Assembly (NCBI GenBank): GCA_036417435.1
Contig: CM070899.1
Location: 173,629,494-173,693,493 of the forward strand
Direction of reading: 5' to 3'
Length of the DNA: 64,000 bases
From: Inia geoffrensis
Taxonomy: Eukaryota > Chordata > Mammalia > Artiodactyla > Iniidae
Both the position numbers and the translations under genes were made by a program. Below the pieces are notes generated by a model, which was given only the letters and a program-made list of their open reading frames with translations, made no database searches and was not told where the DNA came from. Below, piece after piece: positions 1 through 12,535 of this stretch (position 1 is the stretch's first letter; each line of letters begins with the position of its first letter).

Positions 1-709
1 ATCCTCTTAAATAATAAATGTGTTTGTGTTTCTCATAAACTTGATCCTTACTGAAATATTTATATTATAAGCAAATTTAGAAATTACAATGTTGTTGGCA
101 TTATATTGGTTATCAAGCTAAAATTAAACTGTTTTTAATCTTGGAACCCCCGAAATACATTCTAGTTAAATAAAAACCAAGAAAGGTTGTATGATAAGCT
201 ATTTTAGCGGTTGAATGTAAGTGAAACAACATAGATTACATTTCTCTTGGAAGAAAAATATGATCGTGTGAAATCAAATATATTTTATGTCCCAGTGAAC
301 TTAATATGTTGGAAAATTTCAGCTTCATTTGAAATGCCAATTGGGTCTACTAATGTAGTAGAGGAGGGATATGCAGTTTAATTTTTAACTATATCATTGT
401 TCCAAGAACATGTCCTTTATTCAATTTAGGATTTTTTTCTACATAAATTATTTCTATTACTTTGTGGAAAGAATATTAGGAATTAGAATATCTGGTGCTA
501 TTATTTTAACTGATATTTGATCTTATTATTGCACATTATCTGCTTTAACAGACATATGGATAGATAATCAAAATAAAATTATCTATTCAAAATGTCATTT
601 AAAAGCCCCAAATTACTGATATAAAATTTTGTGTCAAGATATACATATTCTTTCTTTGAAATCTTCTTAGCTAAAAAGATTTTAGTAAAGGAAAAAGGCG
701 TAAAATTTT
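1..709. other. Unassigned AT-rich intronic DNA
   Basis: I see no coding signal, exon or repeat I can name in this stretch. It ends at the target-site duplication of the LINE-1 that follows. Confidence 0.5.
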
Positions 710-722
710 TAGATCCAGTTTT
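710..722. repeat. Target-site duplication, left copy (LINE-1 insertion)
   Basis: The 13 bases tagatccagtttt here recur exactly at 6449-6461. This copy runs into the T-tract (poly-A tail of the - strand element). The perfect match points to a fairly recent insertion. Confidence 0.9.
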
Positions 723-1103
723 TTTTTTTTTTTTTTTTTAACATCTTTATTGGGTTAAAATTGCTCTACAATAGTGTGTCAGTTTCTACTTTATAACAAA
801 GTGAATCAATTATATATATACAGACGTTCACATATTTCTTCCCTCTTGCGTCTCCCTCCTTCCTTCCCTCCCTATCCCACCCCTCCAGGCAGTCACAAAG
901 CACCGAGCTGATATCCCTGTGCCAAGCGGCTGCTTCCCATTAGCTATTTACCTTACGTTTGTTAGTATATATATGTCCATGCCCCTCCCTCGCCCTCCCA
1001 TAGCTCACCCCTCCCCCTCCCCATATCCTCAAGTCCGTTCTCCAGTAGGTCTGTGTCTTTATTCCTGTCTTACCCCTAGGTTCTTCATAACATTTTTTTT
1101 TTC

Positions 1104-4100
1104 TTAAATTCCATATATATGTGTTAGCATACGGTATTTGTCTTTGTCTTTCTGACTTACTTCACTCTGTATGACAGACTCGAGGTCTATCCACCTCATT
1201 ACAAATAGCTCAATTTCGTTTCTTTTTAACGCTGAGTAATATTCCATTGTGTATATGTGCCACATCTTCTTTATCCATTCATCTGACGATGGGCACTTAG
1301 GTTGTTTCCATCTGCGGGCTATTGTAAATAGAGCTGCGATGAACATTTTGGTACACGCCTCTTTTTCAATTCTGGTTTTCTCAGGGTATATGCCCAGTAG
1401 TGGAATTGCTGGGTCATATGGTAGTTCTATTTTTAGTTTTTTAAGGAACCTCCAAACTGTTCTCCATAGTGGCTGAACCAATTCACATTCCCACCAGCAG
1501 TGCAAGAGGGTTCCCTTTTGTCCACACCCTCTCCAGCATTTATTGTTTCTCGATTTTTTGATGATGGCCATTCTAACTGGTGTGAGATGATATCTCATTG
1601 TAGTTTTGATTTGCATTTCTCTAATGATTAATGATGTTGAGCATTCTTTCATGTGTTTGTTGGCAGTCTGCATATCTTCTTTGGAGAAATGTCTATTTAG
1701 GTCTTCTGCCCATTTTTGGATTGGGTTGTTTGTTTTTCTGTTATTGAGCTGCATAAGCTGCTTGTAAATTTTGGAGATTAATCCTTTGTCAGGTGCTTCA
1801 TTTGCAAATATTTTCTCCCATTCTGAGGGTTGTCTTTTGGTCTTGTTTATGGTTTCCTTTGCTGTGCAAAAGCTTTGAAGTTTCATTAGGTCCCATTTGT
1901 TTATTTTTGTTTTTATTTCCATTGCTCTAGGAGGTGGGTCAAAAAGGATCTTGCTGTGATTTATGTCATAGAGTGTTCTGCCTATGTTTTCCTCTCAAAG
2001 TTTGATAGTTTCTGGCCTTACATTTAGGTCTTTAATCCATTTTGAGCTTATTTTTGTGTATGGTGTTAGGGAGTGATCTAAGCTCATACTTTTACATGTA
2101 GCTGTCCAGTTTTCCCAGCACCACTTATTGAAGAGGCTGTCCTTTCTCCACTGTATATTCCTGCCACCATTATCAAAGATAAGGTGTCCATATGTGCGTG
2201 GGTTTATCTCTGGGCTTTCTATTCTGTTCCATTGATCTATCGTTCTGTTTTTGTGCCAGTACCATACTGTCTTGATTACTGTAGCTTTGTAGTATAGTCT
2301 GAAGTCAGGGAGCCTGATTCCTCGAGCTCCGTTTTTCGCTCTCAAGATTGCTTTAGCTATTCGGGGTCTTTTGTGTTTCCATACAAATTGTGAAATTTTT
2401 TGTTCTAGTTCAGTGAAAAATGCCAGTGGCAGTTTGATAGGGATTGCATTGAATCTATAGATTGCTTTGGGTAGTAGAGTCATTTTCACAATGTTGATTC
2501 TTCCAATCCAAGAACATGGTATATCCCTCCATCTATTTGTATCGTCTTTAATTTCTTTCATCAGTGTCTTATAATTTTCTGCATACAGGTCTTTTGTCTC
2601 CCTAGGTAGGTTTATTCCTAGGTATTTTATTCTTTTTGTTGCAATGGTAAATGGCAGTGTTTTCTTGATTTCACTTTCAGATTTTTCATCAGTAGTATAT
2701 AGGAATGCCAGAGATTTTTGTGCATTAATTTTGTATCCTGCTACTTTACCAAATTCATTGATTATCTCTAGTAATTTTCTGGTAGCATCTTTAGGATTCT
2801 CTATGTATAGTATCATGTCATCTGCAAACAGTGACAGCTTTACTTCTTCTTTTCCGATTTGGATTCCTTTTATTTCCTTTTCTTCTCTGATTGCTGTGGC
2901 TAAAACTTCCAAAACTATGTTGAATAAGAGTGGTGAGAGTGGGCAACCTTGTCTTGTTCCTGATCTTAGTGGAAATGCTTTCAGTTTTTCACCGTTGAGG
3001 ATGATGTTGGCTGTGGGTTTGTCATATATGGCCTTTATTATGTTGAGGAAAGGTCCCTCTATGCCTACTTTCTGTAGGGTTTTTATCATAAATGGGTGTT
3101 GAATTTTGTCAAAAGCTTTCTGTGCATCTATTGAGATGATCATATGGTTTTTCTCCTTCAATTTGTTAATATGGTTTATCACATTGATAGATTTGCGTAT
3201 ATTGAAGAATCCTTGCATTCCTGGAATAAACCCCACTTGATCATGGTGTATGATCCTTTTGATGTGCTGTTGGATTCTGTTTGCTAGTATTTTGTTGAGG
3301 ATTTTTGCATCTATGTTCATCAGTGATATTGGCCTGTAGTTTTCTTTCTTTGTGGCATCCTTGTCTGGTTTTGGTATCAAGGTGATGGTGGCCTCGTAGA
3401 AGGAATTGGGGAGTGTTCCTCCCTCTGATATGTTTTGGAAGAGTTTGAGAAGGATAGGTGTTAGCTCTTCTCTAAACGCTTGATAGAATTCGGCTGTGAA
3501 GCCATCTGGTCCTGGGCTTTTGTTTGTTGGAAGATTTTTAATCACAGTTTCAATTTCAGTGTTTGTGATTGGTCTGTTCATATTTTCTATTTCTTCCTGA
3601 TTCAGTCTTGGTAGTTTGTGCATTTCTAAGAATTTGTCCATTTCTTCCAGATTGTTCATTTTATTGGCATAGAGTTGCTTGTAGTAATCTCTCATGATCA
3701 TTTTTATTTCTGCAGTGTCAGTTGTTACTTCTCCTTTTTCATTTCTAATTCTATTGATTTGAGTCTTCTCCCTTTTTTTCTTGATGAGTCTGGCTAAAGG
3801 TTTATCTATTTTGTTTATCTTCTCAAAGAACCAACTTTTAGTTTTATTGATCTTTGCTATTGTTTCCTTCATTTCTTTTTCGTTTATTTCTGATCTGATT
3901 TTTATAATTTCTTTCCTTCTACTAAATTTGGGGGTTTTTTGTTCTTCTTTCTCTAATTGCTTTAGGTGTAAGGTTAGGTTGTTTATTCGAGATGTTTCCT
4001 GCTTCTTAAGGTGGGCTTGTATTGCTATAAACTTCCCTCTTAGAACTGCTTTTGCAGCATCCCATAGGTTTTGGGTCGTTGTGTCTCCATTGTCATTTGT

Positions 4101-4922
4101 TTCTAGGTATTTTTTAATTTCCTCTTTGATTTCTTCAGTGATCACTTCATTATTGAGTAATGTATTGTTTAGCCTCCATGTGTTTGTATTTTTTACAGAT
4201 CTTTTCCTGTAATTGATATCTAGTCTCATGGCGTTGTGGTCAGAAAAGATACTTGATACAATTTCAATTTTCTTAAATTTACCAAGGCTTGATTTGTGAC
4301 CCAAGATATGATCTATCCTGGAGAATGTTCCATGAGCACTTGAGAAAAATGTGTATTCTGTTGTTTTTGGGTGGAGTGTCCTATAGATATCAATTAAGTC
4401 CATCTTGTTTAGTGTATCATTTAAAGCTTGTGTTTCCTTATTCATTTTCATTTTGGATGATCTGTCCATTGGTGAAAGTGGGGTGTTGAAGTCCCCTACT
4501 ATGAGTGTATTACTGTCGATTTCCCCTTTTATGGCTGTTAGTTTTTGCCTTATGTATTGAGGTGCTCCTGTGTTAGGTGCATAAATATTTACAATTGTTA
4601 TATCTTCTTCTTGGATCGATCCCTTAATCATTATGTAGTGTCCTTCTTTGTCTCTTGTAATGGTCTTTATTTTAAAGTCTATTTTGTCTGATATGAGAAT
4701 TGCTACTCCAGCTTTCTTTTGACTTCCATTTGCATGGAATATCTTTTTCCATCCCCTTACTTTCAGTCTATATGTGTCTCTAGGTCTGAAGTGGGTCTCT
4801 TGTAGACAGCATATATATGGGTCTTGTTTTTGTATCCATTCAGCCAATCTGTGTCTTTTGGTGGGAGCATTTAGTCCATTTACATTTAAGGTAATTATCG
4901 ATATGCATGTTCCTATTCCCAT
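1104..4922 (-). pseudogene. LINE-1 ORF2 (endonuclease/reverse transcriptase), one nonsense codon
   Basis: This encodes the L1 enzyme that nicks target DNA and copies L1 RNA in place. The frame is open for 975 residues from the Met at 4922, meets TGA at 1997-1995, and continues in the same frame to a natural stop at 1104 (1,273 codons in all). The endonuclease domain (about residues 1-240) shows the ETH, GDFNT, RIDH and SDH motifs. The reverse transcriptase shows FADD. The C-terminal cysteine motif CWRGC...HCWWEC lies beyond the stop. A single base change explains the break: a leucine codon is expected where TGA stands. The truncated product would keep endonuclease and RT but lose the C-terminal segment. 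Confidence 0.93.
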
Positions 4923-4980
4923 TTTCTGAATTGTTTTGGGTTCGTTGTTATAGGTCCTTTCCTCCTCTTGTGTTTCTTGT

Positions 4981-5886
4981 CTAGAGAAGTTCCTTCAGCA
5001 GTTGTTGTAAAGCTGGTTTGGTGGTGCTGAACTCTCTCAGCTTTTGCTTGTCTGTAAAGGTTTTAATTTCTCCATCAAATCTGAATGAGATCTTTGCTGG
5101 GTAGAGTAATCGTGGTTGCAGGCTTTTCTCCTTCATCACTTTCAGTATGTCCTGCCACTCCCTTCTGGCTTGCAGAGTTTCTGCTGAGAGATCAGCTGTT
5201 AGCCTTATGGGGATTCCCTTGTGTGTTATTTGTTTTTTTTCCCTTGCTGCTTTTAATATGCTTTCTTTGTATTTAATTTTTGAGAGTTTGATTAATATGT
5301 GTCTTGGTGTATTTCTCCTTGGGTTTATCCTGTATGGGACTCTCTCTGCTTCCTGGACTTGGTTAACTATTTCCTTTCCCATATTAGGGAAGTTTTCAAC
5401 TATAATCTCTTCAAATATTTTCTCAGTCCCTTTCTTTTTCTCTTCATCCTCTGGAACCCCTATAATTCGAATGTTGGTGCGTTTAATGTTGTCCCAGAGG
5501 TCTCTGAGACTGTCCTCAGTTCTTTTCATTCTTTTTTCTTTATTCTGCTCTGCATTAGTTATTTCCACTATTTTATCTTCCAGGTCACTTATCCGTTCTT
5601 CTGCCTCAGTTATTCTGCTATTGATCCCATCTAGTGTATTTTTCATTTCAGTTATTGTGTTGTTCATCTCTGTTTGTTTGTTCTTTAGTTCTTCTAGATC
5701 TTTGTTAAACATTTCTTGCATCTTCTCCATCCCTGCCTCCATTCTATTTCCGAGATTCTGGATCATCTTTACTATCATTATTCTGAATTCTTTTTCAGGT
5801 AGACTGCCTATTACTTCTTCATTTGTTAGGTCTGGTGCATTTTTATCTTGCTCCTTCATCTGCTGTGTGTTTTTCTGTCTTCTCAT
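4981..5886 (-). CDS. LINE-1 ORF1 protein, RNA-binding chaperone
   Basis: The 301-residue reading frame is uninterrupted. ORF1p binds L1 RNA as a trimer and is needed for retrotransposition. A coiled coil is visible at roughly residues 45-125 (heptad-like runs around [20 protein letters not shown]). An RRM-like region follows, with the phrase NIRIIGVPE near residues 137-145, and a C-terminal domain with [13 protein letters not shown]. The length is a little shorter than human ORF1p (338 aa), mainly at the N terminus. The start is the Met just downstream of an A-tract. ORF2 begins 58 bases after the stop, the usual L1 arrangement. I infer the protein could be made if the promoter is active. Confidence 0.9.
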   Translation of the reverse strand: MRRQKNTQQMKEQDKNAPDLTNEEVIGSLPEKEFRIMIVKMIQNLGNRMEAGMEKMQEMFNKDLEELKNKQTEMNNTITEMKNTLDGINSRITEAEERISDLEDKIVEITNAEQNKEKRMKRTEDSLRDLWDNIKRTNIRIIGVPEDEEKKKGTEKIFEEIIVENFPNMGKEIVNQVQEAERVPYRINPRRNTPRHILIKLSKIKYKESILKAAREKKQITHKGIPIRLTADLSAETLQARREWQDILKVMKEKSLQPRLLYPAKISFRFDGEIKTFTDKQKLREFSTTKPALQQLLKELL

Positions 5887-6448
5887 TTTGCTTATCTTAC
5901 TGTGTTTGGGGTCTCCCTTTTTTTTTTTTTTTTTTTTAGCAGGCTGCAGGTTCGTAGTTCCCGTTGTTTTTGATGTCTGTCTCCAGTGGCTAAGGTTGGT
6001 CTAGTGGGTTGTGTATGCTTCCTGGTGGAGGGGACTAGTGCTTGTGTTCTGGTGGATGAGGCTGGATCTTGTCTCTCTGGTGGGCAGGTCCACGTCTGGT
6101 GGTGTGTTTTGGCGTGTCTCTGGACTTATTATGATTTTAGGCAGCCTCTCTGTTAATGGGTGGGGTAGTGTTTCTGTTTTGCTAGTTGTTTGGCATAGGC
6201 TGTCCAGCACTGTAGCTTGCTGGCCGTTGAGTGAAGATCAAGCTGATTGTGGAGCTTTAATCCGCGGCTTCTGAGGCTGCCAGGTACGTGGGGAGTTTCT
6301 TGCCTTTTAGGAGATCTGAGGTCTTTTGCCAGCCTTCAGTAGGTGTTCTGTAAGAGTTGTTCCACGTGTAGATGTATTTCTGGTGTATCTGTGGGGAGGA
6401 AGGTGATCTCCGCGTCTTACTCTTCCGCCATCTTTCTTAATCTCATTC
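5887..6448 (-). promoter_or_regulatory. LINE-1 5' UTR with internal promoter
   Basis: This is the roughly 560-base leader of the full-length L1. In L1 families this region carries an internal RNA polymerase II promoter. An uninterrupted run of 20 T (A in the element's sense) lies at 5918-5937, just upstream of the ORF1 start. The 5' tip is GC-richer, with 'gatggcggaagagtaag' on the - strand. Promoter activity is inferred from the family and cannot be seen directly. Confidence 0.7.
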
Positions 6449-6461
6449 TAGATCCAGTTTT
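6449..6461. repeat. Target-site duplication, right copy (LINE-1 insertion)
   Basis: An exact copy of the 13 bases at 710-722. It marks the 5' end of the antisense LINE-1 at 6448. Confidence 0.9.
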
Positions 6462-6671
6462 CTTCCTTATTTGTTTCTATTTAGATCTCTGATCTTCCTT
6501 CTGAAACTATCTCCTTGCTCCTTGAAATATATCTAGAAGAAGATGCTTTGGTGACCATCTTTTGATAGTAAATTCTAATTAGATTAAATGTTTTAATTTC
6601 AACATAAATGTTTGAAAGGTAGTTGCACTGGATATCCAGATTTAGTTTGGCCATTGTTTTCTGTTAGATAT

Positions 6672-6975
6672 TTTTTTAGTTTTAATTTTTATTGTGGTAA
6701 AAAATATGTAACATAAAATTTACCATTTTAGCTATTTTTAAGTGTATGGTTGTATGGTGTTAAGTACATTCACGCCACATTAAGTATATTGTGTAATCAT
6801 CGCTGCATCCATCTCCAGGACTGTTTATCATCCCAAACTGAAATGCTATAACCATAAAACAGTACCTCCCCATTTACCAGTGTTCCCAGCCCCTGGTAAC
6901 CACCATTTTGCTTCCTATCTCTAAGAATTTGATTGCTCTAGGTACCTGATGTAGGTGGAATCATACAATATTTTA
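6672..6975 (-). mobile_element. Old LINE-1 (L1M-type) 3' UTR fragment
   Basis: Phrases such as 'acataaaatttaccatttta', 'catccatctccagga' and 'cccctggtaaccaccatt' are typical of the 3' UTR of old eutherian L1M elements in reverse orientation. There is no coding sequence in it. Boundaries are approximate and the subfamily is not assigned. Confidence 0.75.
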
Positions 6976-7044
6976 AAACATTATTTTTGAAACGTACTCT
7001 ATATAGGAATCAAATAGTAAAGTACTGGCACAAGTAACTATTCC

Positions 7045-9700
7045 AACTACTTATTTAATTGTATTATGATTAACATACAATATTATCTTAGTTTCAGGTG
7101 TACAATGAAACTAATGTAATTCAATATTTTTATACATTATGAAATGATTACCACATTGTCTAGTTACCATCTGTCACTATGCAAAGTTGTTAACACTATT
7201 ATTGACCATATTCCCTATGCTGTGCATTACATCACCATAACTTACTTATTTTATAGCTGGAAGTTTGTATGTCTTAATCCCCTTCACCTATTTCACCTTT
7301 CGACCCAACCCACTCCCCTCTGGCAACCACCAATTTGTTCTCTATGATTCTGTTTCTGTTTTGATTTGTTTGTTCATTTCCTTTGGTTTTTTAGATTCCA
7401 CATATAAGCAAAATCATACAGTATTTGTTTTTCTCTGTCTTATTTTACTTAATACCCTCCAGGTCCATCCATGTTGCTACAAATGACAACATTTCATTTT
7501 GTTTTTTTTTAATGGCTGAGTCATATTCACAATCTCTTTTTTTAAAAAAGAAGCTTTATTATTTTACTTTATTTCATTTCATTTCATTTCATTTCACTTC
7601 ATTTTACTTTTTGGCCACATCAGGCAGCTTGTGGGATCTTAGTTCCCCAACCAGGGATTGAACCCAGGTCCTCAGCAGTGAGAGTGTGGAGTCCTAACCA
7701 CTGGACTGCCAGGGAATTCCCTTATTCACAATTTCTTTATCCATTCATCTATTGATAGACAGTTAGGTTGCTTCCATATTTTGGCTATTGCATGTACCTG
7801 TAGTGCTGCAATAAGTAAAGGGGTACATATATCTTTTTGAAATAGTGTTTTTGTTTTCTTCATATAAATGTACAGAAATGGAATTTCTGGATTCTTTGAT
7901 AGTTCTATTTTTAAATTTTTAGGGATCTCCATACTGTTTTACACAGTGGCTGCACCAGTTTACATTCTCACCAACTGTGAAAAAGGCTTCTGTTTTCTTC
8001 ACATCCTCACCAACACTTGTTGTTTCTTGCCTTTTTGATAATAGCCATTCTGACAGGTGTGAAGTGATAGCTTGTGTTTTCTAGCTACATTTCCCTGATG
8101 ATTAGTGATATTGAGCATGTTTTCATTTGCCTGTTGGCCATCTGCATGCTTCTTTGGAAAAATGTCTATTCACCTTCTCTGCCCATTTTTTAATTGGTTT
8201 CTTTGTTTTTGATTTTTATACTGAGTTGTATGAGTTCTTTATACGTTTTGGCTATCAACCCTTTATCCAACATATCATTTGCAGATATCCTCTCCTATTC
8301 AGTAGATGGCATTTTGTTGTTGTTGTTGGTGGTGGTGGTTTCCTTTGCTGTGCAAAAGTTTTTTAATTTGATGTAGTCCCAATTGTTTATTTTTGCTTTT
8401 GTTTCCTTTGCCTAAGGGATCAGATCCGACAAAAACATTGCTAAGACCAAGGTCTAAGAGATTACTGCCAACGTTTTCTTCTGTGAGTTTTACAATTTAA
8501 GGTGTTCTATTCAAGTTTTCAATCCATTTTGAGTTTATTTTTATATGTAGTGTAAGGAAGTGGTACAGTGTTATTCTTTTGCATGTAGCTCTCCAGTTTT
8601 CCCATCAATGTTTTTTGAAGAGACTCTCCTTTCACCATTGTATATTCTTGCTTCCTTTGGTATAGATTAATTGACCATATGAGCATGGGTTTATTTCTGG
8701 GCTCTCTCTCCTGTTTCATTGATCTATGTGTATGTTTTTGTGCTAGAACCACACAGGTTTGATTACTAGAGTTTTGTAGTATAGTTTCAAGTCTGGTGGT
8801 GTGATACCTCCACCTTTGTTTTACTTAATCAAGATTGCTTTGATTATTCAGGGTCTTTTGTTGTTCTATACAAATTTTAGGTTTATTTTTTCTAGTTCTT
8901 TGAAAAATCTCATTGGTATTTTGATAGGGGTTGCACTGAATCTGTAGATTGCTTTGGATAGTATGGACATTTTAACAATATTGATACTTCCAATCCGTGA
9001 GCACTGTATATGTTTCCATTTATTTGTGTCATCTTCAATTTCTTTCCTGACTGTGTTATAGTTTTCATAGTACAGATCTTTCCTAGGTATTTTATTCTTT
9101 TTGATGCAATTATAAATGGGATTTTTTTCCATCTCTTTTGATATGTCATTGTTAATGTACAGAAATGCAACAAATTTCTGGATATTAATTAATTTTGTAT
9201 TCTACAACTTTACTGAATTCATTTATTAGTTCTAACAGTTTTTTGCTGGAGTGTTTGGGGTTTACTACATATGGTATGTCATCTGCAAATAGTGACAGTT
9301 TTACTTCTTTCCAGTTTGGATGCCTTTTTTTCTTTCCTTGCCTAATTGCTGTGGCTACAACTTCCAATACTATGTTGAATAAAAGTGGTCAAGAGTGGGC
9401 ATCCTTGTGTTGTTTCTGATTTTAGATGAAAGCTTTCTGCTTTTCACTACTGAGTGTGAGGTTAATTTGGGTTCATCATATATGGCCTTTATTGTGTTGA
9501 TGTATGTTCCCTCTATACCCACTTTGCTCAGAGTTTTTATCATAAATGAATGTTGAATTTTGTCAAAAGTTTTTTCTGTGTCTACTGAGATAATCATATG
9601 ATTTCTATCCTTTGTTTTGTTAATGTGATAACATTAATGTGTATCATGTTGATTGATTTGTGGTTGTTAAACCATGCTTTGTAGTTTGATTGTATCGATC
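7045..9700 (-). mobile_element. Decayed LINE-1, 3' UTR through ORF2, split by a SINE
   Basis: The segment starts with a cetartiodactyl L1 3'-end phrase ('gtttcaggtgtacaatgaa') and runs on the - strand through the end of ORF2 into the reverse transcriptase. Recognisable pieces include the cysteine-region flank near 7730-7930, the thumb/connection region at 8870-9130, the FADD-equivalent area near 9275-9300 (now degraded) and 'GTYINTIKAIYD' near 9500. Many stops and frameshifts make it inactive. A CHR SINE at 7540-7723 interrupts it. Diagnostic changes from the 0.7-6.4 kb copy show that it is clearly older. Confidence 0.85.
7540..7723 (-). mobile_element. CHR-type tRNA-derived SINE with pentanucleotide tail
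   Basis: The - strand head 'gggaattccctggcagtccagtgg' region and the 'ttggccaca' to 'gttccccaaccaggg' body mark a short tRNA-derived cetartiodactyl SINE. Its tail has become a simple (ATTTC)n-like repeat at about 7567-7606. Flanking copies of attcacaat(c/t)tctt at 7525 and 7724 are an imperfect TSD within the older LINE-1, so the SINE is the younger of the two. Confidence 0.85.
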
Positions 9701-9829
9701 TTGTCCACTTACAAAAAATTCTCCAAAAAATACTTCTAACTTTTAAATGTTTTAGTGCTATTTTTATTGATAATGCTTTATTTTATCTTATTTTACGAGG
9801 TTCATTGCTAATTTATGAAACTATAATTG

Positions 9830-10450
9830 ATTTTTGTGTGATAAATTTATATGCAGAATTGAGATATTCTAACAGTAGCCTTTTCATAAGTTTTTTATGA
9901 CTTCAAATCATGGAACATGTGATAAAACACAGTGTTACTCTTTCTTTCCAAACTTCAAGCTTTTATTTATTTTTCTTGCTGGCTAGAATATCCAGTACAA
10001 TATCTAGAATAAGTGGTGGTCAGATACATTTTGCCTTGTTTCTGATTTTAGCAGGGAGCATTCTTTCTTCCATTAAGTATGATGTTACCTGTGCATTCTT
10101 AATGTACAGCTTTATCTAAAGTTGAAAGACATTTCCTCCTATTCCTAATCTTCTAAGACATTTAATCATGATTGGGTATTAAATTTTGTCAAATGCTCTT
10201 TTTGAATCTGTGAAGAAGAAAATCACATAATATTTGTCCTTTATTATCTAACTGCAGATATTACCTTAATTGATTTTCAAATCTTGAGTAAGCCTTGTAT
10301 TCTTAGAATTAAACCCACTTGATTAGAATGTATTATCCTCTCTACATATTGCTACATTTTAGCTGATAACATTTTTGAGTATCTTTGCATTTATATTAAT
10401 GAAAAGCATTGCTTTGTAACTTCCTTTTTTGGTAATTTTTTTATAGTGAC
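9830..10450 (-). mobile_element. Very old LINE-1 ORF2 fragment
   Basis: L1 reverse-transcriptase phrases remain recognisable on the - strand, for example 'ccttgtttctgattttagca' near 10035, 'attaaattttgtcaaatgct' near 10180 and 'ttaaacccacttgatta' near 10310. The reading frame is destroyed. The junction with the preceding L1 fragment (9700-9830) is not clear. Confidence 0.65.
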
Positions 10451-10579
10451 TTCATCTTTCATAGCATATATATATCATATATATTTATAGATTTACTTTG
10501 TATTTCCTCTCACAGAAATTTAAGTTGCATTTTTTAAATTGCTTTAAAAGCATATTTTAAATTGCCCCCATTTTGTTTT

Positions 10580-10650
10580 TGTTTTTTGTTCTTTTTTTTT
10601 ACTGCCTGTCACATAGTAGGAGATCAGTAATTATTTCCTAAATAGATTGA
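10580..10650 (+). repeat. MIR/L2 3'-end remnant
   Basis: The phrase 'cctgtcacatagtaggagat' followed by 'cagtaattatttcctaaat' matches the common end of mammalian MIR/L2 elements. It is short and diverged. Confidence 0.45.
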
Positions 10651-12520
10651 CAAGAAAGCCAAGGGGAACTCCCACAGATATGGGCATGCAGGAGGTCCAC
10701 AAGGCAGTCAACTAAGATTGGGTCAGGAGCCATAAATTGCAATGGCAATATCTTCCAGAAAACATACAAGTGGACAACTACTTCATAGATTTGACTCTGT
10801 TTAGAGGAATTTTATATCTAATTTATATATTCAAGTGAAAGAAAAAGAGGAAATAGTTAAGTACAGGAAAAATAATAATTGTTTAAGAACTTTATTATAA
10901 ATGTAAATATACATATGTGATTAACTCAAGAACAATATTTGTATAATTATAATATGAACATATATTCATAATAATATGAACATATATTCATATATGCACA
11001 ATATAATAAGTATGAATTTAACAAAAAAATTATAACAATTCATGAATATATGTGGAAAGAGAATATATGTGTTGGGGAAGAGAGTAGCATGACTTATATC
11101 CTTATTCCCCATAGGACAAAAGCAATAGATTATGCCTAAAATTGAAAAATCAAGAATTAACATTATAAATATCTTATTTAGACACATCAGAAAATACCAA
11201 ACAAAATAGAAAAGAGTTAAAAATGAATGTATGCAAAGTAAGGCAATATAGTGAGTGTGGAATGAGACATGGGCTACTTGAAATAGTCTTCAACTTTTAA
11301 AACTCCATTTATGTATCATTTTAATAAAAATTACAAGTAATTTAAAGGAAATTTTATCAGGATAAGAGAGGTTATGTATGATGAATAGATAAGACTGTTC
11401 TAGTTATTTAAAAAATCATTAGGTTTCTCAAGACTGGAATTACCATCAAACCATGTATTTTTCATTGTGATTATAGTCTTCATAGATAATCTATAGTAAG
11501 ACCATTGATATTGATAAAAGGAGTATGCTTGTGAATTAAAGTCCCCTGGCCAAATGCTTATTCTCAAGTAGACTTTTAAAGATTAAAATTCTTTAAAAAG
11601 GTGAATTTACACTTTTGTGGAAAGAAATGAGCCATTGCTGAAATTTATGTTGTTTCAATAGACAGAAAAGAAAGACAGAAGTTGCTCTCAGTTTTTTCCA
11701 GAAAATCTACGTCTTGCATTTTAGTATATTCTAAACACACACCAAAAATGAATGACAAGGTAAACTGTAAGGGAAAACATCTCTATAACACTTTTTAAGG
11801 AAATGACTTCTAAGTTTCTTCACACTTTAATATGTATTGTTCCTCACTTTGAATTAATTGTCCTTGGATATATAGGCTGGACATTATTTACAATGTTTTT
11901 CTAAAAATTATGAATGTCAGTTGGCCAAGAATCTTTGGCAGTTTTCACACGGTTTTGTGCCTCTGACCCACACTTCAGAGTGAAAATACAGGTCAGCATG
12001 GAAACTGAAAAATTGGAATTTTCTATTGGTTAGATTTGCACTGAATATACAAGAACATGCATTTATGGATTCAAAACAATTTCTTACTAGGTTGTTTCTC
12101 CCTCACATTGGATAATGCAAAAGCAATTGAACTGAATAAATTGCAGTTCTTTACTTCTCACTTAGCATAAATTATTGTTTGTACAGGAAGTTGTTTGAAA
12201 AGCTATTTGTGAAGGGACTTTAATTTTGGCATCTTTATTGCCTTTCCAAAGAAAGATTATTTAAATATGTGCATGCATTAGCTACTTTTTAAATGTTTTC
12301 AATGACTTAGACTGCATTTATAAACACACAGTACTATTTCTTTCAATGCTGTAGTTACTTAGACTGCATGTGTGGTGCAATAAAGTAGTGATGCAGAAAT
12401 CCATTTTCTTATAATACAAAGAACATTTTAATATACTGGAAATTATATTGCATAATCTTGCCAGTGTATACAGCTCAGATTTCAATTTATATTAATACTA
12501 TAGCCTATTTCATATAAAAT
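10651..12520. other. Unassigned AT-rich intronic DNA
   Basis: I see no exon or repeat family I can name. A 22-base period occurs twice at 10949-10991 (ataatatgaacatatattc...), and each unit is partly self-complementary. Otherwise the stretch looks like ordinary non-coding sequence. Confidence 0.4.
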
Positions 12521-12535
12521 AAAAATTTCAGTGTA

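Larger units (their letters stand above)
721..6448 (-). mobile_element. Full-length LINE-1 retrotransposon, antisense to MALRD1
   Basis: Read on the - strand, the element has a 5' UTR (6448-5887), ORF1 (5886-4981), a 58-base gap, ORF2 (4922-1104), a 3' UTR of about 360 bases and a poly-A tail seen as T from 719 to 739. A 13-bp TSD flanks it. The 5' end has a typical 'aagatggcgg' start near 6436. The length of about 5.7 kb fits a complete mammalian L1. ORF1 is open and ORF2 has one stop, so it is young compared with the other LINE-1 pieces here. It lies in antisense to the host gene, the orientation most often tolerated in introns. Confidence 0.95.

Noticed and set aside
2644..6004. Open frames of 152, 143 and 285 codons on the + strand
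   Set aside because: They are antisense shadows of LINE-1 ORF2, ORF1 and its leader and have no similarity of their own.
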